Below, in pieces: positions 12,501-22,880 of a stretch of 64,000 nt of DNA; position 1 is the first letter of the stretch, and every line of letters starts with the position of its first letter. Below the pieces are notes generated by a model. That model did no database searches. It saw only the letters and a list, made by a program, of their open reading frames with translations, and had not been told where the DNA came from. This stretch comes from Vitrella brassicaformis (taxonomy: Eukaryota; Sar; Vitrellaceae), in assembly GCA_001179505.1 (NCBI GenBank), contig CDMY01000821.1:52546-116545 (forward strand), given 5' to 3'. Position numbers and translations under genes: made by a program.

Positions 12501-13064
12501 CTCCCACATCATTCCATTCCTTCCGGTCTGTCTATTTGTCACAATTGTGTGCATACCATCTTATTCATTCCTTCCACAGGTCTCAATGGGTGCCTCGCCC
12601 TGTACATACCGGTGGGCGCAGTGAGTGCATATGATCTGATCTGATCTGATCATCATGCCATGCCGACCGACAGCATGGTTATGCACACTTTACTGGATGT
12701 GTGTGCCTTACATGTGTATCTCATCATCAATCAATCAGGCGCTCGAGGTGTCGTTCGCCTTCTGTCACAACAACGTTCCCGAGATGGTATACAAATGCAA
12801 CCAACAGTCAGTGTGTATGGTATGTACGGATGTGTGTGTAATGTAATGTCTGTGTGCGGTGCGCCCCAGAGCGAGCCGAGTGCAGCACTCGGATCCCTCT
12901 ACCCCGCCATAAGGAGCCTTGCCAGGGTGTGCGAGCAACTCGGTACGCACATTCATTCTCAGCTGCTGGTACAGGGCAGTGGTCATCTGAGTGTGTGTGT
13001 GCATTGCGTTGCAGGCGTCCCTTTGGAGATCCTTGACGCGTTCGGTCAATCGGACAGCGACTGA
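4160..13064 (+). CDS. FYVE finger - membrane - ABC1/UbiB kinase - beta-lactamase-like fusion protein
   Basis: Start ATG 4160 (MNATTPSERV), stop TGA 13062-13064. More than 35 short exons join in frame. (1) About residues 148-230: a FYVE zinc finger with CLGCSKPF, RRRHHCRSCGGLFCHRCS and closing RVCHSC; the RRRHHCR patch is the PI3P-binding signature. (2) A linker, then two or three hydrophobic segments (5880-6290). (3) A UbiB/ADCK atypical kinase: KLGQ motif across the exon joint near 6608/6680, ASIAQVHRA Ala-rich loop, VVVKVQH lysine, GDPHPGNILL catalytic loop and LLDWGLAK metal loop. (4) A class-C beta-lactamase/esterase-like domain: NTFSVTKAI (SxxK), HYITYGWLIGG (Tyr motif) and YGHAGLNG (HTG-like). 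ABC1+lactamase fusions exist in plants, but a FYVE front end is unexpected. The exon phase across FYVE-linker-kinase is continuous, though an ATG near 5670 could start a shorter form. Confidence 0.82.
7708..7779. repeat. Telomere-motif inverted repeat inside an intron
   Basis: Degenerate TTTAGGG units on the plus strand (7708-7755) are followed by CCCTAAA units (7758-7779). 7715-7734 and 7758-7777 are a perfect 20-bp inverted repeat separated by 23 nt. The outer flanks also pair (gtgggca at 7692-7698, tgcccac at 7782-7788). It lies in the intron between exons ending about 7691 and starting 7861 of the FYVE-UbiB-lactamase gene. The G-rich-then-C-rich order is that of an end-to-end telomere junction. 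Confidence 0.85.
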
Positions 13065-13634
13065 TTGAAGGGGCTGGGCTGCAATGAGCGCATTGTGATC
13101 CGTCTGTCTATCCAGACATACATGCAGCGAACACACGGTGAAGTGGTCGTCTGTGTGAGTGCGAGTGCTGCGTGTTGTGTGTGTGGCGACGGCACCGACT
13201 TGTGTGGGGCCAAAGGCCCTCTGGCAGTCTGTCTGTCTGCCTGTCTGTTGTGTGTTGTCGATATGGATGGATGGATGGATGGATCGCCAGCCGACTGTCC
13301 TGTCCTGGCTGGGTGTGCATGTGATGTGCATACAAGACGCCAGCCCGACTTTTGTACGTGTCGCCTGCCTGCCTGCCTGCCTCTGACAAGCTCTTGTCTT
13401 GCTGTCTACATGCCAATCAGCCACATATTCATTCATCACAGACAGCTCCACATACCTCAGTCAATGACGTCTCTCTCTCGGACACACAAATTTAAGCCAC
13501 CCACCACACGGCGATACGTATACTCAAGACATACAAAGCAACCAAGTCCTTACTTAGGCACACATCGATCAATCACTCATACGCATCAGTACCTACATTC
13601 ATCGATGACCGAGAGAGCCCTCAATTCAATCAAT
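13065..13634. other. Convergent 3' intergenic region
   Basis: Between two converging stop codons. It contains TG- and GGAT-type simple repeats (for example 13265-13284) and no reading frame that looks like a protein. Confidence 0.5.
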
Positions 13635-15793
13635 TCAGTGCACCCTGGCGATTGTGCCGGCCGTCCACCCGCTGACGCCATATGCAGGCAACCCGCTGCT
13701 GCGGCGGCGTGTGGGGGTGGTGGGCACCGAGGGCGGCGGAGTGAAGTGTTCATAGGCGTACGAGGGACGGAACTCCACACAGGGCGAGGGAGGCACTCCC
13801 AGATCATCGATCGTGGGGGGGCCAGGCCGCTCAGCAGTGACAAGACCCTCCACCTCCTGATCTTGTGCTTGGCCCTCCTCCTCCTCCTCCTCCTCCTCCT
13901 CCTTCTCTTCCTGCTCATCGTCTTCCCCTCCCTCATTGTTCTCTCCCTCCCGTTCCTCTCCCAGCCCCTCTCTCTGCTGCGTTTCCTGCTCCTCGTCGTC
14001 ATGTCTCACCGGTGTCGGCGGGCCAGGCGTCCTCATGAACAGCGGGTGGGCACCTTTGTAGGGATCATCCACCACTGATGAAGCCGGCCCCGTTGCTGCT
14101 GCAGTAGCTGCAGCAGCGGTTGCTAGCTGCACACGGTCAGCAAATGTGTGCGGGGGTGCTGGGCGCTTCGACGGCCGGAAGGGCAAAGCCCCGCTAGAGA
14201 GGAAGAGCGGATGCACGTGGTAAGCCGTCGGCGGGCCCGGGCGCTTCTTCATCTCGAATCTTCTGTCCATTTCAGCTGCTGTCTCAGCTTGCGAAAGCTG
14301 CGCGGGGTCTGCATGCACCAGCCAGTCGCAGTTGACCGGTGCGATGTGGCCGTAGAACAGCCGCTTCTGGGGCCTGTCCGGACCGGTGAACGACTCTTCA
14401 TAGGGGATGTTGCTGCCTCGCTGCAGCTGGCTGGCAAATACTGGGTTGGCCCGTGGGGGCGGCGAGTGGGGAGGCGGATGGAAATACGGGTTGGGCGGGA
14501 AGATGCGCTTGGCGGGCCGATATTTGACCGGCGGGCCGTTGCAGACCGCCTCGCGGAACTCTGCGCTCTCGATCTGGTTGCTGCGGTCCTTGCTTTTCTT
14601 CTTTTGCTGAGTGAAACAAGGCAAAGAGGGAGACAGACAGACAGACAGACACGGGATTCGATTCAGGCATAGCTCGTGTCTCGTTGGTTTGGTTACAGTG
14701 GGGATGAAGTGTTCCATGCCCCGGAACCCCATTGCCGGAGTCCTCCTCCCCCCAATGAGATCTGGGAACGACTGCTGGTACCCGTGAGTGCCAGGCTCAG
14801 GGCACAGCCGCTTCATGCGAGCGCCGACCTCGCTCTGCCAGTGTCGGTGCAGCTCAAACTCTCGACGGAGTCTCTGCTCCAGCCACTCTTGGTAGGCCTG
14901 CTCCTCATCTTCGGCTCCCCGCAGGCGCGTGTCCTTCGGGGGCTGCATGTCGTACGGGTGGTGGTAGTGGGAGGGAGGGTGGTCGGGCTTCGGACCGACT
15001 CCTCGGATCTTGCCGTAATAGACCTCGCCTGCGTCTGTGGTCCGAATCGACAGACAGCACAGCACAGCAGCCAGCCAGCCACATTGACGAGGTCAGGCAT
15101 GTCTGTCCAGGTGCACCTACTTGTGCATGGGATGATGCGTCCCTTCTGCTCCCATGGATAGGCCGGTGGACGCCTCCGGGAAACCGACGCCGAGCGAATG
15201 CCCCCCTGCCAACGAACACATGGCAGCGGTGGGGGTGCTGACACACTCACTCAGTCATTACGAGTGTCCGAGGGTCATCTGGAGGGCACAAGGCGAATGG
15301 AGGGCTGGCAATGTCCCGACTGACGATCAACGGACTGGCGGCCTGATGTATCGCCGCAACACAGAGAGAGTGTGAAACATTGATTCGTGTTGGGCTCCCT
15401 CCCTACCCGCAGCTGTCTGTGCTCCCTCCCCTCCCGCCAGTCGGATGGCTGTCCGGCAGGCTGCAACCCACTCCCAGAGGGCACAATGCTGTGTGCATGG
15501 CCCTCCTTTGCAGTGGGTACGAACCGGTTGTCTGAGCACTCTGAAGAGGTATTCATTCTCGGGCGTTATCCACTGCTCATACCCAATGGGACTCTGCAAA
15601 GAACACCACAAGGGGCTCGGCAATGCACTGCCTCTACTATTGTGTGCGTGTCCTTCTTTCCGGCCCTCCCTCCCCCTACAGGTCGTCTGGGTCTGACGGG
15701 TCCTCCTGCAGTGGGGGATGGGCCCGTGCCCAAGTCTGCCACGGTTGGTCTTCGTTTGGGCCGCAGCCCCTCGTCGCGCAGAACCACCATCAC
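13635..15793 (-). CDS. Proline-rich, acidic low-complexity protein of unknown function
   Basis: The 3' portion is secure: a long open exon (about 14607-13635) preceded by exon(s) at 15038-14690 and 15195-15123. The joint 15123/15038 reads PCTNAGEVYYGKIRG, which supports the splice. The main exon has many Pro-rich repeats of the type KRPGPPT, RPSKRPAPPHTF and MRTPGPPTP. These are followed by an acidic run (polyglutamate from GAG/GAA repeats, about 13876-13905), then ERPGPPTIDDLG, and it ends near TIARVH at 13635. Upstream exons near 15340-15260 and 15790-15530 (reading SPIGYEQWITPENEYLFRVL) are plausible, with a start ATG near 15790-15793. No domain was recognised, and the repeated xRPGPPT phrase may be a short linear motif. 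The 5' end is less certain than the rest. Confidence 0.55.
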
Positions 15794-15891
15794 CTGGGTG
15801 CCTCGAAATGGGGGCCGTGGGGGCGAGACTGCGAGCTGGGAGTTCTCGCATTCTCCATCCAGAGGCCCAGAAAAAAGGAAAATGTCGCACC
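15794..15891. promoter_or_regulatory. 98-bp divergent start-to-start interval
   Basis: Separates the inferred minus-strand start (15793) from the coiled-coil gene start (15892). A shared promoter is inferred from the spacing alone. I saw no clear element in it. Confidence 0.35.
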
Positions 15892-17780
15892 ACGGATCAG
15901 TGGACGAGACCCCTCAGTACGAGGGAGGCAGGCCGAGACCGGTAGGAGGAAAATGGAACAATGACGTGTAGTGCATTTATGTTCGTGTCTGTGGTCAGAG
16001 CTTCGGGCTGAGTCGTGCAGGGCCAGACGCCGGAGAGGTGTCAACCCTGAAAGAGAGAATCGAAACACTCTCAAGGGAAAACAGGTATGCCTAGAGGTGT
16101 GTGTCCCCATGTTTGTACTTACGGATTCATGTGTGTGGATGCAGCACGTTGAAAGAAGAGAACACGACTCTGAATGCGCTCAAGGCGCAGAGGGAGAAAG
16201 GTCAGCAACACACACACCGATTGCCCGGCCATTCATTCATGTGAAGTGTGTTCTTGCTTTGATGTCTGTCTGCAGAGATGGAGGACATGTTGGTGCTGAT
16301 CCGTGAGAAGCAGAGCAAGGTGGATGAGGTTAACAACAAAGTCAAGCTGCTGCAAGAGCAACTCGACCAATGCGAGGCCGAACTCAGAAAGGGAACAGGT
16401 GCACCTGCCTGCACACACCCAGTAATGAATGCATTGATGCGTGTACGCGAGTTCTCATTGGCTCTGTGTATGTAGGGAGACTGCCATCGTACAAGTCGCT
16501 CGAGAACCTGGACGAGGCCGGGGAGCATATGACCCCCCTCAAAGCGGCGCAAAACGAGATTCAGAGATGTAAAGAGGTCATCGCCGAGCAGAAGGAGACC
16601 CTACAGGTACGCCTTATCAGCAAGTCCTCCAGGCAAATGTGCCTATTCAACATACCCGCAGAGCCTCCGGGAACAAATCGAGGCCTTGGAAACCGCCAAG
16701 AATCGGCTCAAGGTCTGTGGTCGATTGCTTGCAAGAACAGCAGTGGGCGACACACATCAAGCGCTGTTGTCTGTCTTTGTCAGGCGAGCGAGCGTGCGTT
16801 GTCGATGCGGCTGCTGTCGGTCAAGGAGGAAAGAGATCGGCTCATGCAGGACCTCGAGACTGCTCAGGAATCCCTCGGCTTCGCCGCAAAGAAGGTCAGG
16901 CAAGCTTATAGACAGGGCCTGTCTATATGATGTCTCTGATCCCCTGTGCAGGCGCAGCAATACCGGACCAAGCTCATTGAAGTCACACAGAGAGAGACAC
17001 ATACAAAGGGCAACGGCGGCATCTGGCCGGCCACATCACATTATGTCTCCCTCTTTCTGTGTGTAGGTGATGAACTACGTCAAGGACCAGGAGGCCAGCC
17101 TGACCAGGATGCAGACTATCAAGGCAGCCAAGACAGCTGAACTGGGGGATGAAAGCCAGAGAGACGCAGAGGGACAGCCAGAGGAGAAACCCACTGAACA
17201 GCCATCCCACAAGAGAGAAGAAGCCACGGAGCCGCCCGTGGAGCCTGCCCAGCCGCCCCCGGCCCCACCAGCTCGTGAGCCTTCCGCGCTGCTTCGGTCG
17301 CTGTCGTGTTCCCTCCGCCGGCCCCGCAAGATGCCCTTCGACGAGTCGGCCTATGTGCAGGCGCCGACGCTGCGACTCAAGTGGCAGTTACCGAAGGACC
17401 TCAAGCAACAGGAGGCAGAAACGAGGAACGAAGAGGCCCCTGTGCAGAGAGAGAGCGAGAGGAACCTGTACAGGCCTGCTGCCCTGCTGCCGTCCCCTTC
17501 TTACCCGATGCAGAAGCAGCAGCAGCAGCAACAGCAGCAGCCGTATCTGAAGCAATCGGTGAGCCTGTCTGCCCTGCATGCTGCCACCCGACTCCCTCTC
17601 AACTACTATGCAGCACCACCCCCCGCCATGACGCCTGTCCCATACATCCCCGCCACGCCCACGTATGTGTTTCGACGCCCCCGCCAGCCGCGCAAGCACA
17701 CGAAGCCGGCGGCTGCCGAGACGAGCGTGGAGGGCATTCAATGCCTGGGTTTGTGTCAGCCGACCAAATGCAGCCGATAG
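15892..17780 (+). CDS. Coiled-coil protein with Pro/Gln-rich tail
   Basis: Start ATG 15892 (MSHHGSVDETPQYEGGRPRP), stop at 17778-17780. After a short leader, exons from about 16008 on encode a long heptad-rich coiled coil. Examples are STLKERIETLSREN, LVLIREKQSKVDEVNNKVKL, LLQEQLDQCEAELRKG, KEVIAEQKETLQSLREQ and MRLLSVKEERDRLMQDLE. This is followed by VMNYVKDQEASLTRMQ, a Pro/Glu-rich stretch (EPPVEPAQPPPAPPAREPS), the segment SLSCSLRRPRKMPFDESAYV, a polyQ run (17516-17542) and a basic tail. The last large exon is uninterrupted from about 17067 to the stop. The family is not recognised. The architecture (N-terminal coiled coil, disordered tail) would suit a scaffold or centrosome/cytoskeletal protein, but that is inference. 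Confidence 0.7.
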
Positions 17781-18453
17781 ATGGATGGACGATGTATAAT
17801 GGCGATGCCTGCCAGGTTGTGCAGTCAGTCAGTGTGGCGTATATATATAGGACATGGGTCGTGAATGAATGGAGTTTGTGGCGTCCCATCGGTCTGTCTG
17901 CCTCTGAAGGATGGATGCATGGATGGATTGGTGGATGGCTGACTCATGTCATGTATGGTGTGGGTGGGGGGGTTGAGTGAAACGCTGGTTGCATTGCAGG
18001 GGCATGTGGATTAAATCAAATCGCCATGTGTGCACTGTCCGTGCATCCATCCATCCATCCATCCACCCACCCACCCACCCATGCACATGTGATGTCCGCG
18101 AACCGAAACCGGCCTGTCGGTAGATGCCATGCCGACACCACTACATCGATGCCGTACGTACGTATGTACGTGTACCCTCACTGCATACAGAATGACCATA
18201 CAAACAACCAGGGATGCCTCGCACCACCCACCCCACCCGCATACAAGACAGACGGCTGCCACGTGTGCTGAGCACGGCAGGCAGGCAGGCATACATGAAT
18301 GGGGGAGGAACACCCACCATATCCATATCCACACACTCATACAGACACTGCTGCAGTCATACCAAAAAAGCCCTTCATCCAGGGGACAAAACTACCCCAC
18401 AGCGAAGAAAGAGAGAGAGCAAAAGCGCCAGGGACGTAGGAAGGGATGCGTGT
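17781..18453. other. Convergent 3' intergenic region with ATCC/ACCC repeats
   Basis: Lies between two stop codons. It contains TATA-like AT runs (about 17840) and tandem ATCC then ACCC units at 18044-18080. No credible coding frame was found. Confidence 0.5.
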
Positions 18454-20949
18454 CTACATGAGCATATCTTCCCATGGGAAGACCACTTGCACAAGTTTCC
18501 GCACCGGCCACCATGCCAGGAAGGTGGCCCCTTCGCGAACCACCAGCGGCATCAAAATCCTCGCACCCTCGTGCAGCAACTGCATACACACATACACATC
18601 CACATACACATACACACACACACTCAGGACCATCCCTTGCTGGCTTTGCGTGCCTGATATGTGTGCGAGAGTGTGGAGGGGATGTTGATGAGCTTCAGCG
18701 GCCTCCCGATGCCCTGCACCAGGGCCTCTTTGACGGCATAGAACACCACCAGCGTGAAGTGCACCGCCAGGATCTCAGGCTTGGGCGTCAGACCCGCCAG
18801 CAAACCTGCAATGCCACCCACAAACAGACAGGCCAGACGTCTCTGAAATCCTCCCCCTCCCTCCCTCCCTCCCTCCAGCTGTTTCACTCACTCACCGATA
18901 GGTCCAGCGGTGCACGCGCCGCCCTTGTCGAGGTAGTCGAAGCACGCGGCCTGCAGCTTGCGCCGTACCGCCTTCTTGGGCCCCTCTGGCGTCGTGAACA
19001 CTGCATGCAACGCGTTGGCCAACACGTTCAGGGTGGACGCGTGCTCGCGGCGGAGGCTGCGTGGATGCACAACACGACACACACACACACACACACGCAC
19101 ACAATACCACGGTAGTGAAGTTCTTTCAGTATGACAGACATATACGGATCATTCTTACGTACGCGTAGAAGTTCTTCTGTATGCGTAAGAGCTGCTGGGG
19201 GTCATTCAGGTCGGCGTGCGACAGCAGCTGGCACAACAGATCCATATCTCTGCGCACATCCAACCCACACGAACGGCGAGTCGCATGAATGAAGGCATCT
19301 TCCTTCTATCGTTTCTGCATCCATTGTCTCCCTGGCCCTGCAGACAGACCACTTACTTGAGGCACACGGTCATGCCGCAGCCCGTCAGCGCATGGCGCAT
19401 GTTCAGGGCGTCTCCGAGGGCCACCACGCCGCCCTTCACAGGACACCGCGCCTCGTACCTGTAGGTGTTCTTGGTCGCCAGCCCGTCGCTATTCATCCCC
19501 TCCACCCGGCACACACCCTCCCCATTCCCCTCTCCGTCACTCCTCTGCTCTCGCAGTGCCCGCAGAAACAACGGCCGCACCGACGCGGGAAGCTGGGGCG
19601 CGATGGTCTCCTCCGCATATCGCCTGTAGTCGGTGACATCGCCGTCGATGCACACCAGGGCGCGTGTGTCGGTGGGTGAGATCTGGTAGAGCAGCAGGGG
19701 GGAGGGGTCGGTCAAGACGACGTGGCCGCACCCAGGGTGCGGCAGGGGGGTGCTGTGGGGCTCGTGCTTGAGCAGCAGGCCCACCCACGTCGACACCTTC
19801 TGCGGACGGTGGCCGGACGTGTAGGCTTTCCGCAGCGGCCCCGCCGTCCCGCCGTCGCACATGCACGTCAACGGAGCGAGTGCGCGGCGCCTCGCTGCCG
19901 GGCTGACTTTGCCGTGTTCGTCTACGGGTGCATACTCCACTCCTATCACAGCCGATTTGTCTTCCAGCAGATGGGTCACCTGGGCGTGGCCGACCGACAC
20001 ATTGGAATGGTGCCGAGCCGTCTCCCGCAGCCGCTGCACGAACCTCCCGTTGTGGAAGCAGAAGCCCTGGGGCGCGCCCGTCGTGTCCACCTTGGCAGCG
20101 TCGGTCTGTGGTTGTTGGTCTGGTCGTGCCGCGGCGCTGTTGCTAGTGGCGGTGCTGGTGGTGTCCTTTTGGTTGAGCGGGATGAAGCCGAAGTACTCCT
20201 TGATGCCCGCAGGGTCGTGTGAGGGGTACCACAGCAGAGTCTCGCGGCCCCCTGAGGTGCTCGTGTCCGACGCCTGGCTGCATGTGTCGGTCGTCGAGTC
20301 TTCCGTATCTGCCGCAGTCGCGTCGCTGGAGCTCCTCGGTGAAGCGGGAAGGATCACCGCATAACCTGATACATTGATTTGTGGGTGGGTGAAACAAACA
20401 ACACATCCAGAGACCACTGATGATGCCTCTGTCACTTGCAGGCACCTGAGGATGGCACGGCACCGATGTCCTCTTTGACGCACTGGTCCAGCCGATACTT
20501 TTCGAGCACGCGCATGCCACCCGGCTGCATGTACTCCCCCACAATGCGCTGCTGCTCGCCCCAGCTCTTGTCCAGCAGAAGCACGTGCCGCCCTGACTGA
20601 CCCAGGGCAGTTGCGAGAGCCGCACCAGCAGTGCCTGAACGACCAGCAGCAGAGCAGCAACAGGACCGAGATCAGGTGCGCAGATCCAGCCAGTCGCACG
20701 CACGTACGTACCTGCACCGACAATTATGACATCATAGCGCTCGTCCGAGTGGGACTCCTCCAGTGAATTCCCTTTGGCGTTGCTGCCGCACACTCTCTGC
20801 CGCCGCTGAGCCACAGCCCGTGCTGATTCGGCTGCGCCGCTCGTATTGCTTGTGCGTCTGCTACTCATGAGCCGGGCGGCAGCGAGGGCCGTGACTACAA
20901 CGAAACCAACGGCAGCGAACATCCAGGCCATCTCATCCAAAGCAAACAT
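18454..20949 (-). CDS. SQLE: Squalene monooxygenase (squalene epoxidase)
   Basis: Converts squalene to 2,3-oxidosqualene, the first oxygenation in sterol synthesis, normally on the ER membrane. Start ATG 20947-20949, stop TAG 18454-18456 (18454 is its 3' edge). The N-terminus (MFALDEMAWMFAAVGFVVV) is a membrane anchor. The FAD-binding GxGxxG strand DVIIVGAG is split by an intron and continues TAGAALATALGQSGRHVLLL, then RIVGEYMQPGG, a family hallmark. The large exon from about 20370 to 19357 holds the substrate region and ends GDALNMRHALTGCGMTV, matching the conserved FAD/substrate motif near the C-terminus. Three further exons encode the hydrophobic C-terminal helices (GGACTAGPIGGLLAGLTPKP, then VVFYAVKEALVQGI). 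An extra Ser/Thr-rich acidic insert lies after the FAD motif. The identification is strong. Sterol synthesis is generally absent in apicomplexans, so its presence separates this organism from them. Confidence 0.93.
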
Positions 20950-20952
20950 GCT

Positions 20953-21014
20953 GCTGAAATCTCGAAAATCACAAATGCCTGATGCGAAGGATGCGAGCTT
21001 AGCAATGGGAGCAC
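20953..21014 (+). repeat. Start-proximal module, copy 1 (contains TGCGAGCTTAGC)
   Basis: The sequence GAAATCTCG...AAATCA.AAATGC followed by GGATGCGAGCTTAGC (20992-21003 for the core) reappears at 22717-22795 with a 16-20 nt difference in spacing. Copy 1 sits just upstream of the squalene monooxygenase start. It may be a promoter element or part of a duplicated 5' end. Confidence 0.5.
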
Positions 21015-21070
21015 TACGGGAGCTTTAACGTCGCTTGGCTTTTGTGTGTGTGTGTGTGTGTGTGTGTGCA

Positions 21071-21390
21071 GAAGTGCTCATCACTGCCCGGCAGATGCTG
21101 AAGCCTATGCGTTCAAGCGCGAGTAAGGGCAATGACGTCGTTTCTGGCTGTTTCAGGCACAAGAGAACTACTTTGGGCACTTTATATCGTGAAGATCGTC
21201 CTCTCTCTTGGAGTGGCGTAAGATGCGCTCCCTGACGCACCAGATAACTTGCTGGGCACGCGTGGCAGAAAAGACGTCTTGCGCAAGTAGAAAGAAGGGT
21301 CAGACACGGGGCAGAAGCAGAGGAGTAGTGATGCATGCGCACGCGGACGTGTGCACGTGTTGGTGTCCAGCCTGTACACTCCAGGTACCA
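21071..21390 (+). pseudogene. Possible gene fragment: short exons with a hydrophobic helix
   Basis: Three to four GT/AG-bounded pieces splice into a sensible frame. They read VLITARQMLKPMRSSA (about 21071-21121), STRELLWALYIVKIVLSLGV (about 21159-21221), AKDVLRK (about 21270-21287) and YQAQ (about 21385-21398). The next likely exon (LDGLAIDVLLPS, 21501-21536) joins only out of frame. I also could not connect the frame to DSEISPEDFYFALPRG (about 21730-21809). No start codon with a proper donor was found upstream. Either the locus is decayed or my splicing is wrong. The family is not recognised. Confidence 0.3.
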
Positions 21391-21929
21391 AGCGCAAGGT
21401 AGATGCCATCAACCCAGCGATCTCTGACTGAAATAGAACGTGCACGCAATTCTACATGCGGTGCATCCATCCATTGACTTCCCTTTTCTCTCTCTTCTCA
21501 GCTCGACGGCCTGGCGATTGACGTTCTCCTTCCCTCTGTGGGTGGGGCGTGCACAATCTGTGTATGTATGTGCGGTCAGATCTTCATGTTGAGTCATTGT
21601 TTGACGTTAATGAACTCGACAAGTAGCAACTCAAGGTGGGTACCCACGTGCGTGCATGCGTGCATGTGCGTGTGTATCGTGTGTGTGTTTGTTGACGCCC
21701 TGTACGCCCCACGTGCTGTCCGTGTGTGTAGGAGACAGTAGAGTTGATCGACAATGACGACGACAGTGAGATCAGCCCCGAGGACTTCTACTTTGCGCTC
21801 CCACGAGGGTCAGCCAGCACGCCCGCCCCACCCTCCACACAGACAGAGAGAGTGAGAGAGAGAGAGAGAGAGAGCGGCAGATCACATCTGAGTCCATCCA
21901 TTCATTCCTTAATGGCTGCCTGTATGCAG

Positions 21930-22724
21930 GTGGCCTCCTTGCAATCGACAAGAAACTACAGCGGAGAAGCCCTTGCCGGCCGGCCTGCACGCTACAATGG
22001 GGGCGTGAATTGATGAGGTGGGCGCTGGAGAAGGTCGCTGTCTCAGCGGTAACAGTGTCTGTTCTCCTCTTCGAATCTGTCGTTGCAGGTGGCCTCGCTG
22101 CGATCGACAAAGAACTACGGCGCGGAAGCTCTTGCCGGCCAGCCTGCACGCTGCAACGGAAGCGTGAATTCATGAGGTGAGCGCTGGAGAAGGCCGCTGT
22201 GTGAGCGGTAACAGTGCCTGTTCTGCTCTTCGCATCTGTCGTTGCAGGTGGCCTCGCTGCGATCGACAAAGAACTACGGCGCGGAAGCTTTTGCCGGCCA
22301 GCCTGCACGCTGCATTGGGGGCGTGAATTAATGAGGTGAGCGCTGGAGAAGGCCGCTATCTTAGCGGTAACAGTGCCTGTTCTGCTCTTCGAATCTGTCG
22401 TTGCAGGTGGCCTCCCTGCGATCGACAAAGAACTACGGCGCGGAAGCTTTTGCCGGCCAGCCTGCACGCTGCAATGGGGGCGTGAATTCATGAGGTGAGC
22501 GCTGGAGAAGGCCGCTGTCTGAGCGGTAACAGTGCCTGTTCTGCTCTTCGAATCTGTCGTTGCAGGTGGCCTCCCTGCGATCGACAAAGAACTACGGCGC
22601 GGAAGCTCTTGCCGGCCAGCCTGCACGCTGCAATGGGGGCGTGAATTAGTGAGGTGAGCGCTGGAGAAGGCCGCTGTCTCAGCGATAACAGTGCCTGTTC
22701 TCCTCTTCGAATCTGTCGTTGAAA
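21930..22724 (+). repeat. Five tandem copies of a 159-bp unit
   Basis: Units begin at 21930, 22089, 22248, 22407 and 22566, exactly 159 bp apart, and copies 2-5 are nearly identical. Each unit looks like an exon-intron pair. A block of 88 nt starts GTGGCCTC directly after a (pyrimidine)GCAG acceptor and ends at GAG/GTGAGCGC (donor-like). It is followed by about 71 nt ending TCTGTCGTTGCAG. Since 88 is not a multiple of 3, in-tandem splicing of all copies would shift the frame at every join. On the minus strand the 159-nt unit (53 codons) stays open through all copies. Whether either strand is translated is unknown. Confidence 0.9.
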
Positions 22725-22795
22725 TCTCGCGAAATCAGAAATGCTGCCAGAATCGGCGAGCAGTTTCACGGAGTCGGATGCGAGCTTAGCTATGC
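22717..22795 (+). repeat. Start-proximal module, copy 2 (contains TGCGAGCTTAGC)
   Basis: Partner of the module at 20953. The core 12-mer is at 22779-22790. It lies immediately after the last 159-bp unit, where the usual GCAG acceptor is replaced by GAAATCTCG. This may be the real 5' end of the gene whose last exons are at 22881-23430. Confidence 0.5.
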
Positions 22796-22880
22796 GATGT
22801 AGGTCGTGGATACCAGTCCCACTACGACACATGTGTGTATCCATCCTTTCCCTGTCCATCTCTTCCGGCAGATGTATGAC

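Noticed and set aside
13065-14078. Plus-strand 337-codon frame over the proline-rich gene's 3' part
   Set aside because: Contains poly-Leu from the antisense of the GAG repeat. The minus-strand frame has better composition and spliced continuity.
21772-22626. 284-codon minus-strand open frame through the 159-bp array
   Set aside because: The period is a multiple of three, so one open unit automatically gives a long open frame. Composition is poor, it runs into simple GA repeats, and splice signals favour the plus strand. Kept only as part of the repeat finding.
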